Positions 47,480 through 56,921 of a DNA stretch of 64,000 nt are shown here, piece after piece (position 1 is the first letter of the stretch; every line of letters starts with the position of its first letter). Both the position numbers and the translations under genes were made by a program. Source of the DNA: Nitrosomonas sp. (GTDB taxonomy: Bacteria > Pseudomonadota > Gammaproteobacteria > Burkholderiales > Nitrosomonadaceae); contig NZ_JAIEMO010000006.1 in assembly GCF_019752095.1 (NCBI RefSeq), positions 33,125 through 97,124 on the forward strand, given 5' to 3'. The notes beneath the pieces were generated by a model. It was not told where the DNA came from. It was given only the letters and a program-made list of their open reading frames with translations, and made no database searches.

Positions 47480-47779
47480 TATCAACTACTCGAATTTTCT
47501 ACTGTCATCACAAATTTATCGCTATGTGTAGCCGATTTACAACAGAATGATCTTTCTTGATATTAATCAATACTTACATTTTATGTAATTGATATTAATA
47601 TAAAACATTAATAATTATCTAAGCTGAAATTTATAAAGAGGTTATATCCAGACTTTAAGAAAAAAGCTTATCGCTTATAATGGCAGTCTGGATCATTCAA
47701 GAAAAACAGTACCCTGCCAGCAACAATGTTTGTCCTCTGTAATAAATACCGTATTAATCCCAATAACAGGAGTTTCGTA
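47480..47779. other. Upstream region of the second porin
   Basis: A 300-bp gene-free stretch with an FNR-type site (47557-47570), an AT-rich promoter zone (47590-47640), and the AGGAG ribosome-binding site at 47769-47773. Confidence 0.6.
47557..47570 (+). promoter_or_regulatory. FNR/ANR-type site
   Basis: TTGATATTAATCAA is a perfect match to the FNR consensus TTGAT-N4-ATCAA. If it is centred at -41.5, transcription would start near 47605, and TATTAA at 47593-47598 is a fair -10. The gene controlled is the porin at 47780. Oxygen or nitric-oxide control by an FNR/DNR protein is inferred. Confidence 0.65.
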
Positions 47780-49477
47780 ATGAATTCATCGCGTGTGTTT
47801 TCTTTTTCAGCAAAACCTTCCGCTGAGTTAAGAATACATTGGATAAAAAAGATACAGCATAAATTATTCAATATAGGCTTTAGTATTGCTGCTATGTATC
47901 TGGTTTCTCAGGCTTACGCAACAAGCCCAGCTCCAGCAAACACCAATACCGGCGCGCCGACAAGTTCAGCTTCCGCCGCAGCACCGCAAGCTGCAGCGAG
48001 TCAATTCGATATGTCGAAAGTACCCCCGATCAGCCCAGCGGCACGCCCCGGCTTATTTATGTTACCTCCTACGGGCCCTGGTTATTTTTCACTCTGGGAT
48101 TTAATAACGGGTAATAAACGTGAGAAACCACCTGTTGCGCCCTACGCGCCGTTTGCGCTTTTAACTACGCCGGCATATGACATCGACTTTCGGTATCTGG
48201 ATAACCCAGATCACGAAAAAGATCTTTTTGATCCAGTCAAAAGAATCCATTTAGCCAGTGATTGGCTGTTATCCTTTGGCGGTAACTTCTGGTATCGCTA
48301 CATTCATGAAACAGACAGCCGCTTGAATGCAGAAGGCACCAATAACGATTTTCATATGCTGCGCACGCGCTTCCATGCTGATTTGTGGTATCGCGATCGA
48401 GTACGCTTATTTGCAGAACTGCTTGACGCCCGTGCTTTTGGTTCTGAGCTACCTCCACTGGTAACGGATCGGAATCATGCTGATATTTTAAATATGTTTG
48501 CCGACATCAAGCTAGCCAATATTAATAATGGTCCGGCGTACATTCGCGTTGGTCGACAAGAGCTCATGTACGGCTCACAAAGACTAATCTCCACGCTGGA
48601 TTGGGTTAATACGCGCCGAACATTCCAAGGCGTGAAAACTTTTTGGCGTACTGCAGAATGGGATGTCGATGCTTTCTGGATGCGCCCGATGGTAATCGAG
48701 AAAGGTAATGTCGATAATTGGGATACACAACAAAACTTTTTTGGCTTGTGGGCAACAAATAAAACAAGACCTGGGCACTTAATCGATCTTTATTTTCTGA
48801 GCTTAATCAATGATCGCAATCTTGCAGCCACTAATGTACTCGCCGGAAATATTCTGCAAGGCAATGCTGATACACATACGATAGGTGGTCGCTTGGCTGG
48901 AAATTATGACAATTTCTTGTATGAACTGGAAGGCATGTATCAGTTCGGCCAGCGATCCAACCTCGACGTTTCCGCTTTTGCTGTTGCAACGGGCCTTGGC
49001 TATCGTTTACCGTTACCGATGAATCCGCAAGGCTGGATACGTTATGATTTCGCATCCGGTGATAGCAATTCCAAAGATGGCCGAAGCAATACATTCAATC
49101 AATTGTTTCCGTTCGGTTACTACTACCTGGGCTTCTTGGATCGCATAGGGCGCCAAAATATGCATGACATCAACGCACAGTTTACTATGCAACCAATGCC
49201 CTGGATAACATTCATAACGCAATATCATCGTTTCTATTTGGCTAATAATCGCGATTTTTTATATAACGCTGCTGGTCAAGCAACCTTGCAGGACGTCACA
49301 GGTCAGTCAGGCAGTCATATCGGAGATGAACTTGATTTCCGCTTAAATCTTCATGTGAATCGTCACCAGGATGTAATGGTGGGTTATTCAAAAATGTGGC
49401 GTGGTGAATTCCTGGATAAGCAAAGACCGGGAATCTCTCCTGATCTTTTCTATGTTCAATATAACATCCGTTTCTAG
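47780..49477 (+). CDS. Alginate-export-family outer-membrane porin (second paralogue)
   Basis: The ATG at 47780 has AGGAG 6 bases upstream. The 565 residues have a basic N-region and a hydrophobic segment ending SQAYA. A Pro/Ala-rich linker and a PGLFMLPPTGPGYFSLWDLI segment precede the barrel. FGGNFWYRYIHETDSRLN, MLRTRFHADLWYRDRVRLFA and RVGRQELMYGSQRLISTLDW match the Alginate_exp family. It ends in YVQYNIRF with terminal Phe. It would allow export or uptake of a small solute or anion, substrate unknown. A perfect FNR-type site lies about 210 bp upstream. Confidence 0.88.
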   Translation: MNSSRVFSFSAKPSAELRIHWIKKIQHKLFNIGFSIAAMYLVSQAYATSPAPANTNTGAPTSSASAAAPQAAASQFDMSKVPPISPAARPGLFMLPPTGPGYFSLWDLITGNKREKPPVAPYAPFALLTTPAYDIDFRYLDNPDHEKDLFDPVKRIHLASDWLLSFGGNFWYRYIHETDSRLNAEGTNNDFHMLRTRFHADLWYRDRVRLFAELLDARAFGSELPPLVTDRNHADILNMFADIKLANINNGPAYIRVGRQELMYGSQRLISTLDWVNTRRTFQGVKTFWRTAEWDVDAFWMRPMVIEKGNVDNWDTQQNFFGLWATNKTRPGHLIDLYFLSLINDRNLAATNVLAGNILQGNADTHTIGGRLAGNYDNFLYELEGMYQFGQRSNLDVSAFAVATGLGYRLPLPMNPQGWIRYDFASGDSNSKDGRSNTFNQLFPFGYYYLGFLDRIGRQNMHDINAQFTMQPMPWITFITQYHRFYLANNRDFLYNAAGQATLQDVTGQSGSHIGDELDFRLNLHVNRHQDVMVGYSKMWRGEFLDKQRPGISPDLFYVQYNIRF

Positions 49478-49499
49478 GCTTTTTCAAATCTGCAAAACA

Positions 49500-49519
49500 C
49501 CACCGGATAATGCCGGTGG
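49500..49519 (+). terminator. Hairpin after the second porin gene
   Basis: CCACCGG, loop ATAATG, CCGGTGG, starting 22 bp after the stop. There is no clear T-tract, so it is a weak intrinsic terminator or an mRNA-end stabiliser. Confidence 0.45.
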
Positions 49520-49558
49520 GGTCAACTTGATAATGAGTAATAGCAAGCGACCAACAAC

Positions 49559-50485
49559 TTAAAATTCATGTGTACTGCTGGCCTGCCACCAATCCGCAAT
49601 AATTTTTCCTGCTGCGGGATTTACTAGGTACCCGTACGAACGGTGGCAATTCAATCCCTCATTATTTCGGTAAAAATTATAAATTCCATTGCAGTGATCT
49701 TTGATGGATTCAATAATTCCCATTTCTCGCATCGGCGCAAAATCATCAGCAAGCGCCTGGTCAAGCGCTGTAATATCTCCGACAGAAGATATATTTTCCC
49801 AATGTCGGATGTTGCTTGGATATCGTTTCCCCCCGATTTGGTTATTACCTGTTAACCGGCGCTGTACATAATTCATACCCAGTGGACTACCCATCGTCAG
49901 GAATAAATCAATTTTTCCGGGCAAACACTCTAAATGCGACAGCTCCCATAAGGTGTCGTAGGCAATTACAGAACCCAGACTATGACCGATCAACAGCACT
50001 TTGTCATTGTTTGCCAGCATCGGACGCAGTTCTTGTTTCAATAATTCACGAATCTCGGAAGCAATATTATTATTGTTTTGAAAATAGCGATTAGTTTCTA
50101 ATGCAGCTGATCGCAAAGGTTCGTGTATCAAGCGCAGAAAGCAAGGAAGATAATCTACGATGTTATACAAAGCGCGGTCCAGCTTGCGATGCCATGCATC
50201 CGCTTCTCGAATATCCTGTTCTGTAGGACCATGTTGGTTGATTAAAGCATCAATCCACTCAAGCTCACTACTAATATCTTTATTTAGATGATAATAAGGG
50301 TAATTCCAAGCGACCAATCTAAAATTTTCCGGGTGCAAACTCAGGTCTGCGGCTATTTCCGGCTCAGCACGACGAACACCTTCAAGTAAAATACGCCATA
50401 ACAACTTTTTATGTTCATTAGCGGGTGGTTTTGGGTTTTTCCCAGGAATGAAAATAATCTGTCGGTGGTTTATTTCGTTAGTCAT
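49559..50485 (-). CDS. Alpha/beta hydrolase-fold protein
   Basis: The 308 residues have no signal peptide. The nucleophile elbow is VLLIGHSLGSVIAYDTLWEL (G-H-S-L-G). FLTMGSPLGMNY and WENISSVGDITALDQALAD follow, and a late His is near IKDHCNGIYNF. The N-terminus IIFIPGKNPKPPANEHK suggests an esterase-like group without a defined substrate. It stands alone between the porin and the next hydrolase. Confidence 0.75.
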   Translation of the reverse strand: MTNEINHRQIIFIPGKNPKPPANEHKKLLWRILLEGVRRAEPEIAADLSLHPENFRLVAWNYPYYHLNKDISSELEWIDALINQHGPTEQDIREADAWHRKLDRALYNIVDYLPCFLRLIHEPLRSAALETNRYFQNNNNIASEIRELLKQELRPMLANNDKVLLIGHSLGSVIAYDTLWELSHLECLPGKIDLFLTMGSPLGMNYVQRRLTGNNQIGGKRYPSNIRHWENISSVGDITALDQALADDFAPMREMGIIESIKDHCNGIYNFYRNNEGLNCHRSYGYLVNPAAGKIIADWWQASSTHEF

Positions 50486-50670
50486 GTTGAATTATCACTT
50501 TGATGCGATCAGAGCTATAATCTGTTGATCATTTTATATAAGTCAATACCAGGTCATAGAGTACAAGTGAAGAAGACACTGCCCATAATCCAGATTGCGA
50601 ACAAGAAGTAAAAACGGGGCAAATCACTATTGGCAAAGGCTACCACGTACAAAAAACCACCTAGCTAAAC

Positions 50671-51576
50671 TCAACAAGCAAACTCATTCAAAATAAAATC
50701 CCGCACAATTTTAATCTGGTTATCATCCATCAGCATCGGAGCATGACCGATACCGGGTAATTCAACTACTTTAGCCTTTGCTCCGCGTACTTGCATTTGC
50801 GCGGCCGTCTCGGATGACAAAATATCGGAATTCATTCCGCGCAATACCAAAGTAGGAACATTGAGTTGATCCCATTGCGCCCACAAATCAATATCTGTGA
50901 TTTCGTGTGTTTTAAAACTTATTGCAATCCTTGGATCGTAGCGAAAGCCGTAAGAACCATCGGGGTATTCACGAGCACTATGAATCGCCATATGCTCCCA
51001 TTGCTCGTCAGTTAAGGGGCCAAAAGAAACCGAAATCAATTTCATGTAGTTTTTAAATTCCTCAAAACTAGCAAAACGAGGATCTTTACCAACATAATCA
51101 GCTATTCTTTTCAATGCTACCGCTGAAATTAAAGGACCCAGATCACTTATCACTAACCTGTTAATTGGAATTGGTAAATTTGATTGTAGCGCCATCACCA
51201 TACCAATCAACCCACCCATAGAAATACCCACCCAATCCAGCACTATCGGTGTAGTAGTGTATTGAGATCTGAGATGATTCAGTAGCGAAATCGCATCCGC
51301 AAGATACAACGGGTAATATTCATAATCCTGCGCTTCCTGCAGCCAATCACTCTGACCACGGCCCACAACATCAACACAAACTACCCGGCAATCCGCTTGA
51401 AGTGCACGCGCCAGATAATCGAAATCACGACAATTACGCGTCAATCCATGAACACAGATCACAATATGTGGATTGTCACGATCACCCCAGTCAGTGTATG
51501 CAATATGATGGGGTTCTCTAGGCTTATCATCAGCTGACAGGGTTGGCACAAGTAATCGATTCACAGGTATCTTCAT
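50671..51576 (-). CDS. Alpha/beta hydrolase
   Basis: A 301-residue soluble hydrolase. The oxyanion region is VICVHGLTRNCRDFDYLA and the nucleophile elbow is DWVGISMGGLIGMVMAL (G-I-S-M-G). The acid is near LVLRGMNSDILS and the catalytic His is in ELPGIGHAPMLMDDNQ. All three triad members are visible, so it should be active. The substrate is unknown. It is divergent from the LpxK-like gene. Confidence 0.87.
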   Translation of the reverse strand: MKIPVNRLLVPTLSADDKPREPHHIAYTDWGDRDNPHIVICVHGLTRNCRDFDYLARALQADCRVVCVDVVGRGQSDWLQEAQDYEYYPLYLADAISLLNHLRSQYTTTPIVLDWVGISMGGLIGMVMALQSNLPIPINRLVISDLGPLISAVALKRIADYVGKDPRFASFEEFKNYMKLISVSFGPLTDEQWEHMAIHSAREYPDGSYGFRYDPRIAISFKTHEITDIDLWAQWDQLNVPTLVLRGMNSDILSSETAAQMQVRGAKAKVVELPGIGHAPMLMDDNQIKIVRDFILNEFAC

Positions 51577-51841
51577 GAGCTTATTATGTTACCTTTCCAT
51601 TTTCAAAAATATTACATTATCTGTTATAAGATACAGCAAGGAAGATTTTAAACAACCGTCTCAGTCATCAATGTAAATAAGTATCTAACAAGCTATTACA
51701 GCAAATTATTCATGATTCGCTAGATTTCATCACAATTTTTATTACCTGTTGAATATAGGCCGTGCCAAAGTTATCACGCAGCGTTTGATCTTTTTCTCAA
51801 TTCCCAATCGGCCCCAACTAAATCTTGGATAGAAGTAAATT

Positions 51842-52852
51842 ATGAAATTATCTGATCTCTATTGGCATCGCATCACACCTCTTCATTTTCTATTGTGGCC
51901 AATCAGTGTCCTGTATGGTTATTTCCTGACATTGAAAAGACTGTGTTATTGGCTAGATATTTTTCCTTCGGTCAAATTACCTGTCCCTGTCATTACGCTC
52001 GATAGTATCAGTGTTGATGATGACAGCAAAACACCCTTGTTGCTTTGGCTAGTGGATTGCTTGATAGCTCAAGGTTATCGGCCAGGAATTATAATGCGCG
52101 ACAACTCCGACAATCCAGATTTACCACGTGAAATAACTCCGAATAGTGATCCGCATAGTATCGATGGAAAAACATTCTTATTAGCCCATCACTGCCAGGC
52201 ATCCTGTCCGGTGTGGATTGGCAACAATAGAGTAGCCACCGCCCAGGCACTACTAAGTACCTACCCTGGATGTAATATCATTATCTGTAGTAATGGAATG
52301 CTACATTATCGACTTGAACGCGATATAGAAATCATAGTCGTTGATTTTAGTGAGCATAGTTTTGGCAATGGACTCTTGGTGCCTGCAGGGCCGCTATGTA
52401 TCAATCTCAACCAGTTAAGAAAATCCGATATCATCGTGACAAATGGAGTGCCAAACCATCATCTAGACATCAGCAGGTTGGGTAAAACCTATAATATGCA
52501 GCTGACAAACGAAATGGTCTATAACGTGCTTAATCCGGAAATTCAGCAATCTATTTCCAGTTTTAAAAATAGGCGGTTACATGTTGTTACCGACGCCGAT
52601 AACTCTCGTTGGTGCTTTGATTTCATACAAAAAATGGAACTCAATGCAGAATTACACTCCTATACAGAAAATCATCGATTCAGCCAACACGAGATTAATC
52701 TCACGGAAGCTGATGCTATTCTCATGCCTGAAGAAAATGCGCTACAGTGCAAAAAATTTGCGAATGATAGGCTCTGGGCTTTGCCAAAGAGAGCATGGAT
52801 TAATAGCGAATTACAAGGGAATTTACTAAAAAAACTTAGCAATAAAAGCTAG
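51842..52852 (+). CDS. LpxK-like protein lacking the P-loop (degenerate tetraacyldisaccharide 4'-kinase)
   Basis: The 336 residues align with LpxK along the whole length: N-terminal membrane helix, LPVPVITLDSISVDDDSKTP, QGYRPGIIMRD, CPVWIGNNRVATAQALL, LHYRLERDIEIIVVD and FGNGLLVPAGPL. But the Walker A pattern G-N-x3-G-G-x-G-K-T reads D54-S-I-S-V-D59-D-D-S62-K-T64: every glycine is gone. The acidic S-D-D-G-L-Q motif reads C-S-N-G-M-L (149-154), and the S-R-G-Y-G-G motif is M-R-D-N-S-D. ATP binding and catalysis are therefore unlikely. The open frame is intact, which suggests selection for another role or a recent loss. A functional lpxK should exist elsewhere. Confidence 0.8.
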   Translation: MKLSDLYWHRITPLHFLLWPISVLYGYFLTLKRLCYWLDIFPSVKLPVPVITLDSISVDDDSKTPLLLWLVDCLIAQGYRPGIIMRDNSDNPDLPREITPNSDPHSIDGKTFLLAHHCQASCPVWIGNNRVATAQALLSTYPGCNIIICSNGMLHYRLERDIEIIVVDFSEHSFGNGLLVPAGPLCINLNQLRKSDIIVTNGVPNHHLDISRLGKTYNMQLTNEMVYNVLNPEIQQSISSFKNRRLHVVTDADNSRWCFDFIQKMELNAELHSYTENHRFSQHEINLTEADAILMPEENALQCKKFANDRLWALPKRAWINSELQGNLLKKLSNKS

Positions 52853-53178
52853 CATCGCGAAACCATTAAGTTTCTGAGATTTATATGAAAAACTAAACCA
52901 TATGAAATTGTGAATACAGACATTTCTATTTAAATTTTAGTAGAAATGATTATCTAGTGATCAATGCTATACCGTCAAATAATATACTCACGCTTATTCC
53001 AGTATGTGCTTATATATACAATGATTTCTCACAGGATTTCTGTTTCCTCAAGTTTTGATACGCTTACGATATGAAAAAAAATTCATCACATTCAGAAAAG
53101 CTAAATCTAGTTTTCTTTAAGGGAAATGTGTAGAATCTTGCGGTTTTCCAATTCAGAAATTAAGCGAGTCATTAATCT
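52853..53178. other. Gene-free region before lysC
   Basis: AT-rich. It should hold the lysC promoter. No riboswitch (for example a lysine element), terminator or repeat could be recognised. Confidence 0.4.
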
Positions 53179-54408
53179 GTGGCCTTCTACGTACAAAAAT
53201 ATGGTGGCACATCAGTCGGAAGCACCGAACGGATCAAGAATGTTGCCCGTAGAGTGGCAAAATTTCACTCGCAAGGACACCAAATTGTAGTTGTCGTTTC
53301 AGCCATGAGTGGTGAAACCAATCGCCTGATCGCATTAGCCCACGAAGTACAACAGAATCCTGATCCGCGCGAATTAGATGTAATGGTCTCCACCGGCGAA
53401 CAAGTATCCATTTCATTATTAGCAATGGCATTAATGGAACTTGATATCAAAGCCAGAAGCTATACAGGATCTCAAGTTAAAATTTTAACTGACAGCACAC
53501 ACACGAAAGCGCGAATATTAAATATTGACGAGGGCAGAATTCGGGATGATCTTGCTGCCGGTTATGTGGTAGTTGTTGCGGGATTTCAAGGTGTAGACGA
53601 GCAAGGCAGCATTACAACACTTGGCCGAGGTGGATCTGACACTACTGGAGTAGCACTGGCCGCGGCTCTAAAGGCTGACGAATGTCAGATTTATACTGAT
53701 GTGGATGGAATTTACACGACAGATCCACGTGTTGTAGCGGAAGCAAGAAGGTTAAACACCATAACCTTTGAAGAAATGCTCGAAATGGCAAGCCTTGGCT
53801 CCAAGGTCTTGCAGTTAAGGTCTGTCGAGTTTGCTGGAAAATATAAAGTAAAACTGAGAGTTTTATCAAGTTTTGAAGATGAAGGTCAAGGCACTTTGAT
53901 TACTTTTGAGGAAGATGAAAATATGGAGCAGGCAGTCATTTCAGGGATCGCATTTAATCGCGACGAGGCAAAAATTACTGTATTAGGTGTTCCAGATCAT
54001 CCTGGTATTGCTTATCAAATTCTTGGACCCGTCGCAGATGCGAATATCGATGTGGATATGATCATACAAAACGTAGGTCACGATGGCCTGACAGACTTCT
54101 CCTTCACTGTTCATCGTAATGAATTTAACAATACGATGAATATTTTGAAAGAAAAAATTCAACCTCATATTGGTGCACGTGACGTACTCGGAGGTGATAG
54201 AATTGCGAAAGTATCAGTTGTGGGCGTTGGAATGCGCTCGCATGCTGGCATTGCCAGCAAGATGTTCCGGGTGTTAGCAGAAGAAGGAATTAATATACAA
54301 ATGATCGCCACTTCTGAAATAAAAATCTCAGTTGTGGTTGATGAAAAATATATGGAACTAGCAGTCAGGGTTCTGCACAAAGCATTTGATCTTGAGCAAG
54401 CACCCTGA
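53179..54408 (+). CDS. lysC: Aspartate kinase
   Basis: The 409 residues from a GTG make this the monofunctional aspartokinase that starts the Lys/Thr/Met pathway. The kinase domain (1-~245) has the start [55 protein letters not shown] and [13 protein letters not shown]. Two ACT domains (~265-330 and ~345-409) give feedback control, with [20 protein letters not shown] and [20 protein letters not shown]. It is a single gene followed by tRNA-Ser. Confidence 0.97.
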   Translation: MAFYVQKYGGTSVGSTERIKNVARRVAKFHSQGHQIVVVVSAMSGETNRLIALAHEVQQNPDPRELDVMVSTGEQVSISLLAMALMELDIKARSYTGSQVKILTDSTHTKARILNIDEGRIRDDLAAGYVVVVAGFQGVDEQGSITTLGRGGSDTTGVALAAALKADECQIYTDVDGIYTTDPRVVAEARRLNTITFEEMLEMASLGSKVLQLRSVEFAGKYKVKLRVLSSFEDEGQGTLITFEEDENMEQAVISGIAFNRDEAKITVLGVPDHPGIAYQILGPVADANIDVDMIIQNVGHDGLTDFSFTVHRNEFNNTMNILKEKIQPHIGARDVLGGDRIAKVSVVGVGMRSHAGIASKMFRVLAEEGINIQMIATSEIKISVVVDEKYMELAVRVLHKAFDLEQAP

Positions 54409-54465
54409 ACTAAATCTCAAGAACTGATCAATAAACTATCAAACGATTGCATTCAATCTAATAAC

Positions 54466-54558
54466 GGAGAGATGGCCGAGTGGTCGAAGGCGCTCCCCTG
54501 CTAAGGGAGTATAGGCACAAAAAGCTTATCGAGGGTTCGAATCCCTCTCTCTCCGCCA
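54466..54558 (+). tRNA. tRNA-Ser (GCT anticodon)
   Basis: 93 nt with the CCA encoded. The acceptor stem GGAGAGA pairs with TCTCTCC, discriminator G, then CCA. The anticodon stem-loop CTCCC-CTGCTAA-GGGAG gives anticodon GCT (54500-54502), reading AGC/AGU. The long variable arm (TATAGGCACAAAAAGCTTA region) is typical of class II serine tRNA. The T arm is GAGGG-TTCGAAT-CCCTC. Confidence 0.97.
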
Positions 54559-54710
54559 AAGACCTAGTGTCCAAGCGGATTTAAAACAGATTGAGTATTA
54601 ATTACCATCAATACTACCATCAAAAAAAAGATGAAAAATTCTGGATAATTTTATTTTCATTCTTTAACGAATCTAGACTCAATAACATATCCTGCTTTAG
54701 TTGTAGCCAG

Positions 54711-55868
54711 TTAAGGCATTAATGGTAATTCTCTTTGTGGCGAAGCTTCTGCCGTCAGTAAGGATTTGCTGAGAGAAAGAGTGGTGACTCGCACGCCAAG
54801 TAGCCTCAGTTTTTTCTTCAGCGCTACACGTTGTAAACATTCTCCCGCTGCACGACGAATATCGGCTGGATCGGCAGTGTGCGTAGTCAATGTAATGTCT
54901 CGTGTGACCGTGTGAAAATCCTCGAATCTTAGCTTGATGCCGATGGTGCGCCCGGCGTAACCTTTACGTTGGAGATCTTCTGCTACGCGTGTGCACAGCG
55001 CAGTAAATGTCCCAGATAAGGCAGGTCGGTCATGAATGGGATGGAGGTCTTGCTCAAAGGTAGTTTCCCGGCTGATTGATTTTGGTTCAGCGTGCATAAT
55101 GACGGGACGCGTATCAATACCATGTGATGCATCATGTAACCAATGAGAGTAACTGCGGCCAAAATGGGTTTGTAGAAAACTCAGTTCAGCTTGTGCTAAT
55201 TCGCTAATGGTGGTGATGCCAAGCGAAGCTAATTTGTCGCTTACTTTGGGGCCGATGCCATTGATTTTACGCACGGACAACGGCCAAATTTTATCAGCGA
55301 TGTCATCCATGCCAATGATGGAGATGCCGTCAGGTTTGTTAAGGTCAGAGCAAATCTTTGACAGCAGCTTATTTGGTGCAATGCCAATAGAGCAGGTGAG
55401 GCTGGTTGCATCATAAACAGCTTGTTTGATTCGTTTTGCAAGCACTAAGGTATCAACTGTCGACTCACTGAGATCAATATAAATCTCATCAATACCGGTA
55501 TTTTCAATCATGGGGACAAGGCTGGCAACAGCCGCCTTGAACAGCCGTGAATAATGACGGTAGCTGTCAAAGTCAGCGGGAAGAAGAATAGCATCAGGGG
55601 CAAGTTGTGCCGCTTTCATAACACCCATACCTGAATGCACACCTTTTGCCCGTGCTTCATAAGTTGCTGTCGTTATCACACCGCGTCCGGCATATTCACG
55701 TAGTTGATGAAAATATTTACTGCCGTTAGCCTGTTGAGTGGGTTCATGTTTGGCTCGTCCGCCGATCACGACAGGCAACCCAATTAATTCCGGATAACGA
55801 AGCAGTTCGACGGAAGCGTAGAAAGCGTCCATGTCGAGATGGGCTATACGTCGTGACTTAACATTCAT
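54711..55868 (-). CDS. dinB: DNA polymerase IV
   Basis: A 385-residue Y-family lesion-bypass polymerase. Catalytic acids are in RRIAHLDMDAFYASVELLR and GIDEIYIDLSEST. The helix-hairpin-helix is KINGIGPKVSDKLASLGI. The little-finger domain ends near LRLLGVRVTTLSL. The usual C-terminal beta-clamp motif may be the short tail QRELPLMP. Upstream on the same strand lies a SRAP/YedK-like gene, another DNA-damage function, so the two may once have been co-regulated. Confidence 0.96.
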   Translation of the reverse strand: MNVKSRRIAHLDMDAFYASVELLRYPELIGLPVVIGGRAKHEPTQQANGSKYFHQLREYAGRGVITTATYEARAKGVHSGMGVMKAAQLAPDAILLPADFDSYRHYSRLFKAAVASLVPMIENTGIDEIYIDLSESTVDTLVLAKRIKQAVYDATSLTCSIGIAPNKLLSKICSDLNKPDGISIIGMDDIADKIWPLSVRKINGIGPKVSDKLASLGITTISELAQAELSFLQTHFGRSYSHWLHDASHGIDTRPVIMHAEPKSISRETTFEQDLHPIHDRPALSGTFTALCTRVAEDLQRKGYAGRTIGIKLRFEDFHTVTRDITLTTHTADPADIRRAAGECLQRVALKKKLRLLGVRVTTLSLSKSLLTAEASPQRELPLMP

Positions 55869-56034
55869 CGTTAATACAGCAGTAAGATTTTATCGATCAT
55901 CACACTCCCAAAGTATAAATTCGTCGATGTTATCAGCCGCATTCTCCACATTAAAGCATTAAGTAAAGAAATTAGCGGGATATTGAATAGCCCAACCGCT
56001 TGTGATTCGACCAGAGCAAGCATAACTTGCGCGA

Positions 56035-56445
56035 TTATTGATTTCGCTTTATCAATCGCGGCCAACGGTCATGAATCCAGACAAATTCAGGTGGAGTTGC
56101 TTCAGTAACCACATAGACTCGTTGCTCGTCGCTTCTTTCAGCCAACAGTGCCTGAACCACCATGCTGGCATCCAGTGGTATCCAGTGCGATTGACCATCG
56201 TGATCTTTTTCCATAAAGCTTTCAGCTGGAATCAGTACTGGTCTTGGACGCCAAGGTTTCCATTTGCCCGCCCTAATAGAATTCAGACGTGCCCAGCCAC
56301 CATTTGGAAAACTTCCAGAACCCTCGTTTTTACGCTTACCCTAAGTAACCCAAGTTACATCACCCTGCCGCAGCAACACGGGCAGCCTAGCATTAGGTTG
56401 AGGGAAGTAGATCTTGTGATCTTGGTATTGAATGCCACCGCACAT
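56035..56445 (-). pseudogene. SRAP/YedK (HMCES-like) gene interrupted by one amber codon
   Basis: A frame of 137 codons from ATG at 56445 to TAA at 56035. It starts Met-Cys-Gly-Gly, with the Cys2 that SRAP proteins use to crosslink abasic DNA. It continues YFPQPNARLPVLLRQGDVTW, NGGWARLNSIRAGKW, PVLIPAESFMEKDHDGQSHW and EFVWIHDRWPRL; the His in IHDRWP is the family's catalytic His. Codon 35 is TAG (56341-56343) where the family commonly has Trp before Gly-Lys-Arg, so one TGG-to-TAG change explains it. It would shield abasic sites in single-stranded DNA. It is read as a recent pseudogene unless the stop is suppressed or is a sequence error. Confidence 0.8.
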
Positions 56446-56530
56446 AAAAATATTATAGCCAGCAATCAGTTATGGTTTCATTTTAAATGCTTCCGCAAGG
56501 AAACAATCAGCATTTTAATTTCTTGTTACT

Positions 56531-56740
56531 TTAACTGATGGCTCTAATGCCGCGACACTTGGGAAACTCAGCGCATCCCCAAAACATATTTCCAGAATTC
56601 ACGCCCTTCTTAGCTATGCGTTTCACCATCGCATTTCCACATTGCGGGCAACTCGGTTCTACTGCCGATATAACTGGATTAAGTGATGAATTATTCTGTT
56701 CGGCAACAGGTATACCTAAAGAGACCTTTGCAAAACACAC
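56531..56740 (-). pseudogene. Truncated protein with topoisomerase-type zinc finger
   Basis: The end CPQCGNAMVKRIAKKGVNSG, then NMFWGCAEFPKCRGIRAIS, is a four-cysteine topoisomerase IA-type zinc finger, often found at the C-terminus of restriction-endonuclease-like or NERD proteins. The first ~12 residues (MCFAKVSLGIPV) are encoded by the IS5-like terminal repeat starting at 56721, so the real N-terminus has been cut off by the insertion. The missing part does not reappear beyond the other IS end at 59709, so flanking DNA was also lost or rearranged. Confidence 0.7.
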
Positions 56741-56921
56741 CTATATAAAATTTAAGCCAAAGATACTGCAGTTTTTACAGCAATCTCTGGATTTTCAGCC
56801 GATTTTAATCAAATAAATTGAGAAAATATCGTCCTTTGTTGCCATTTGCTGCTTAAAAGACGCACGTTTCCTGTTTTTCTAAACTTTGTATGATATTAGA
56901 CGACAATTAACCTGTCCGGTC

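Noticed and set aside
54559..54710. tRNA-Ser as an attachment site of a genomic island reaching the RiPP cluster
   Set aside because: No integrase gene follows the tRNA and no duplicate of its 3' end was seen in the window.
56038..56538. Plus-strand frame of 166 codons
   Set aside because: It lies antisense to the SRAP-like gene, which has clear family motifs; the plus frame has no recognisable features.
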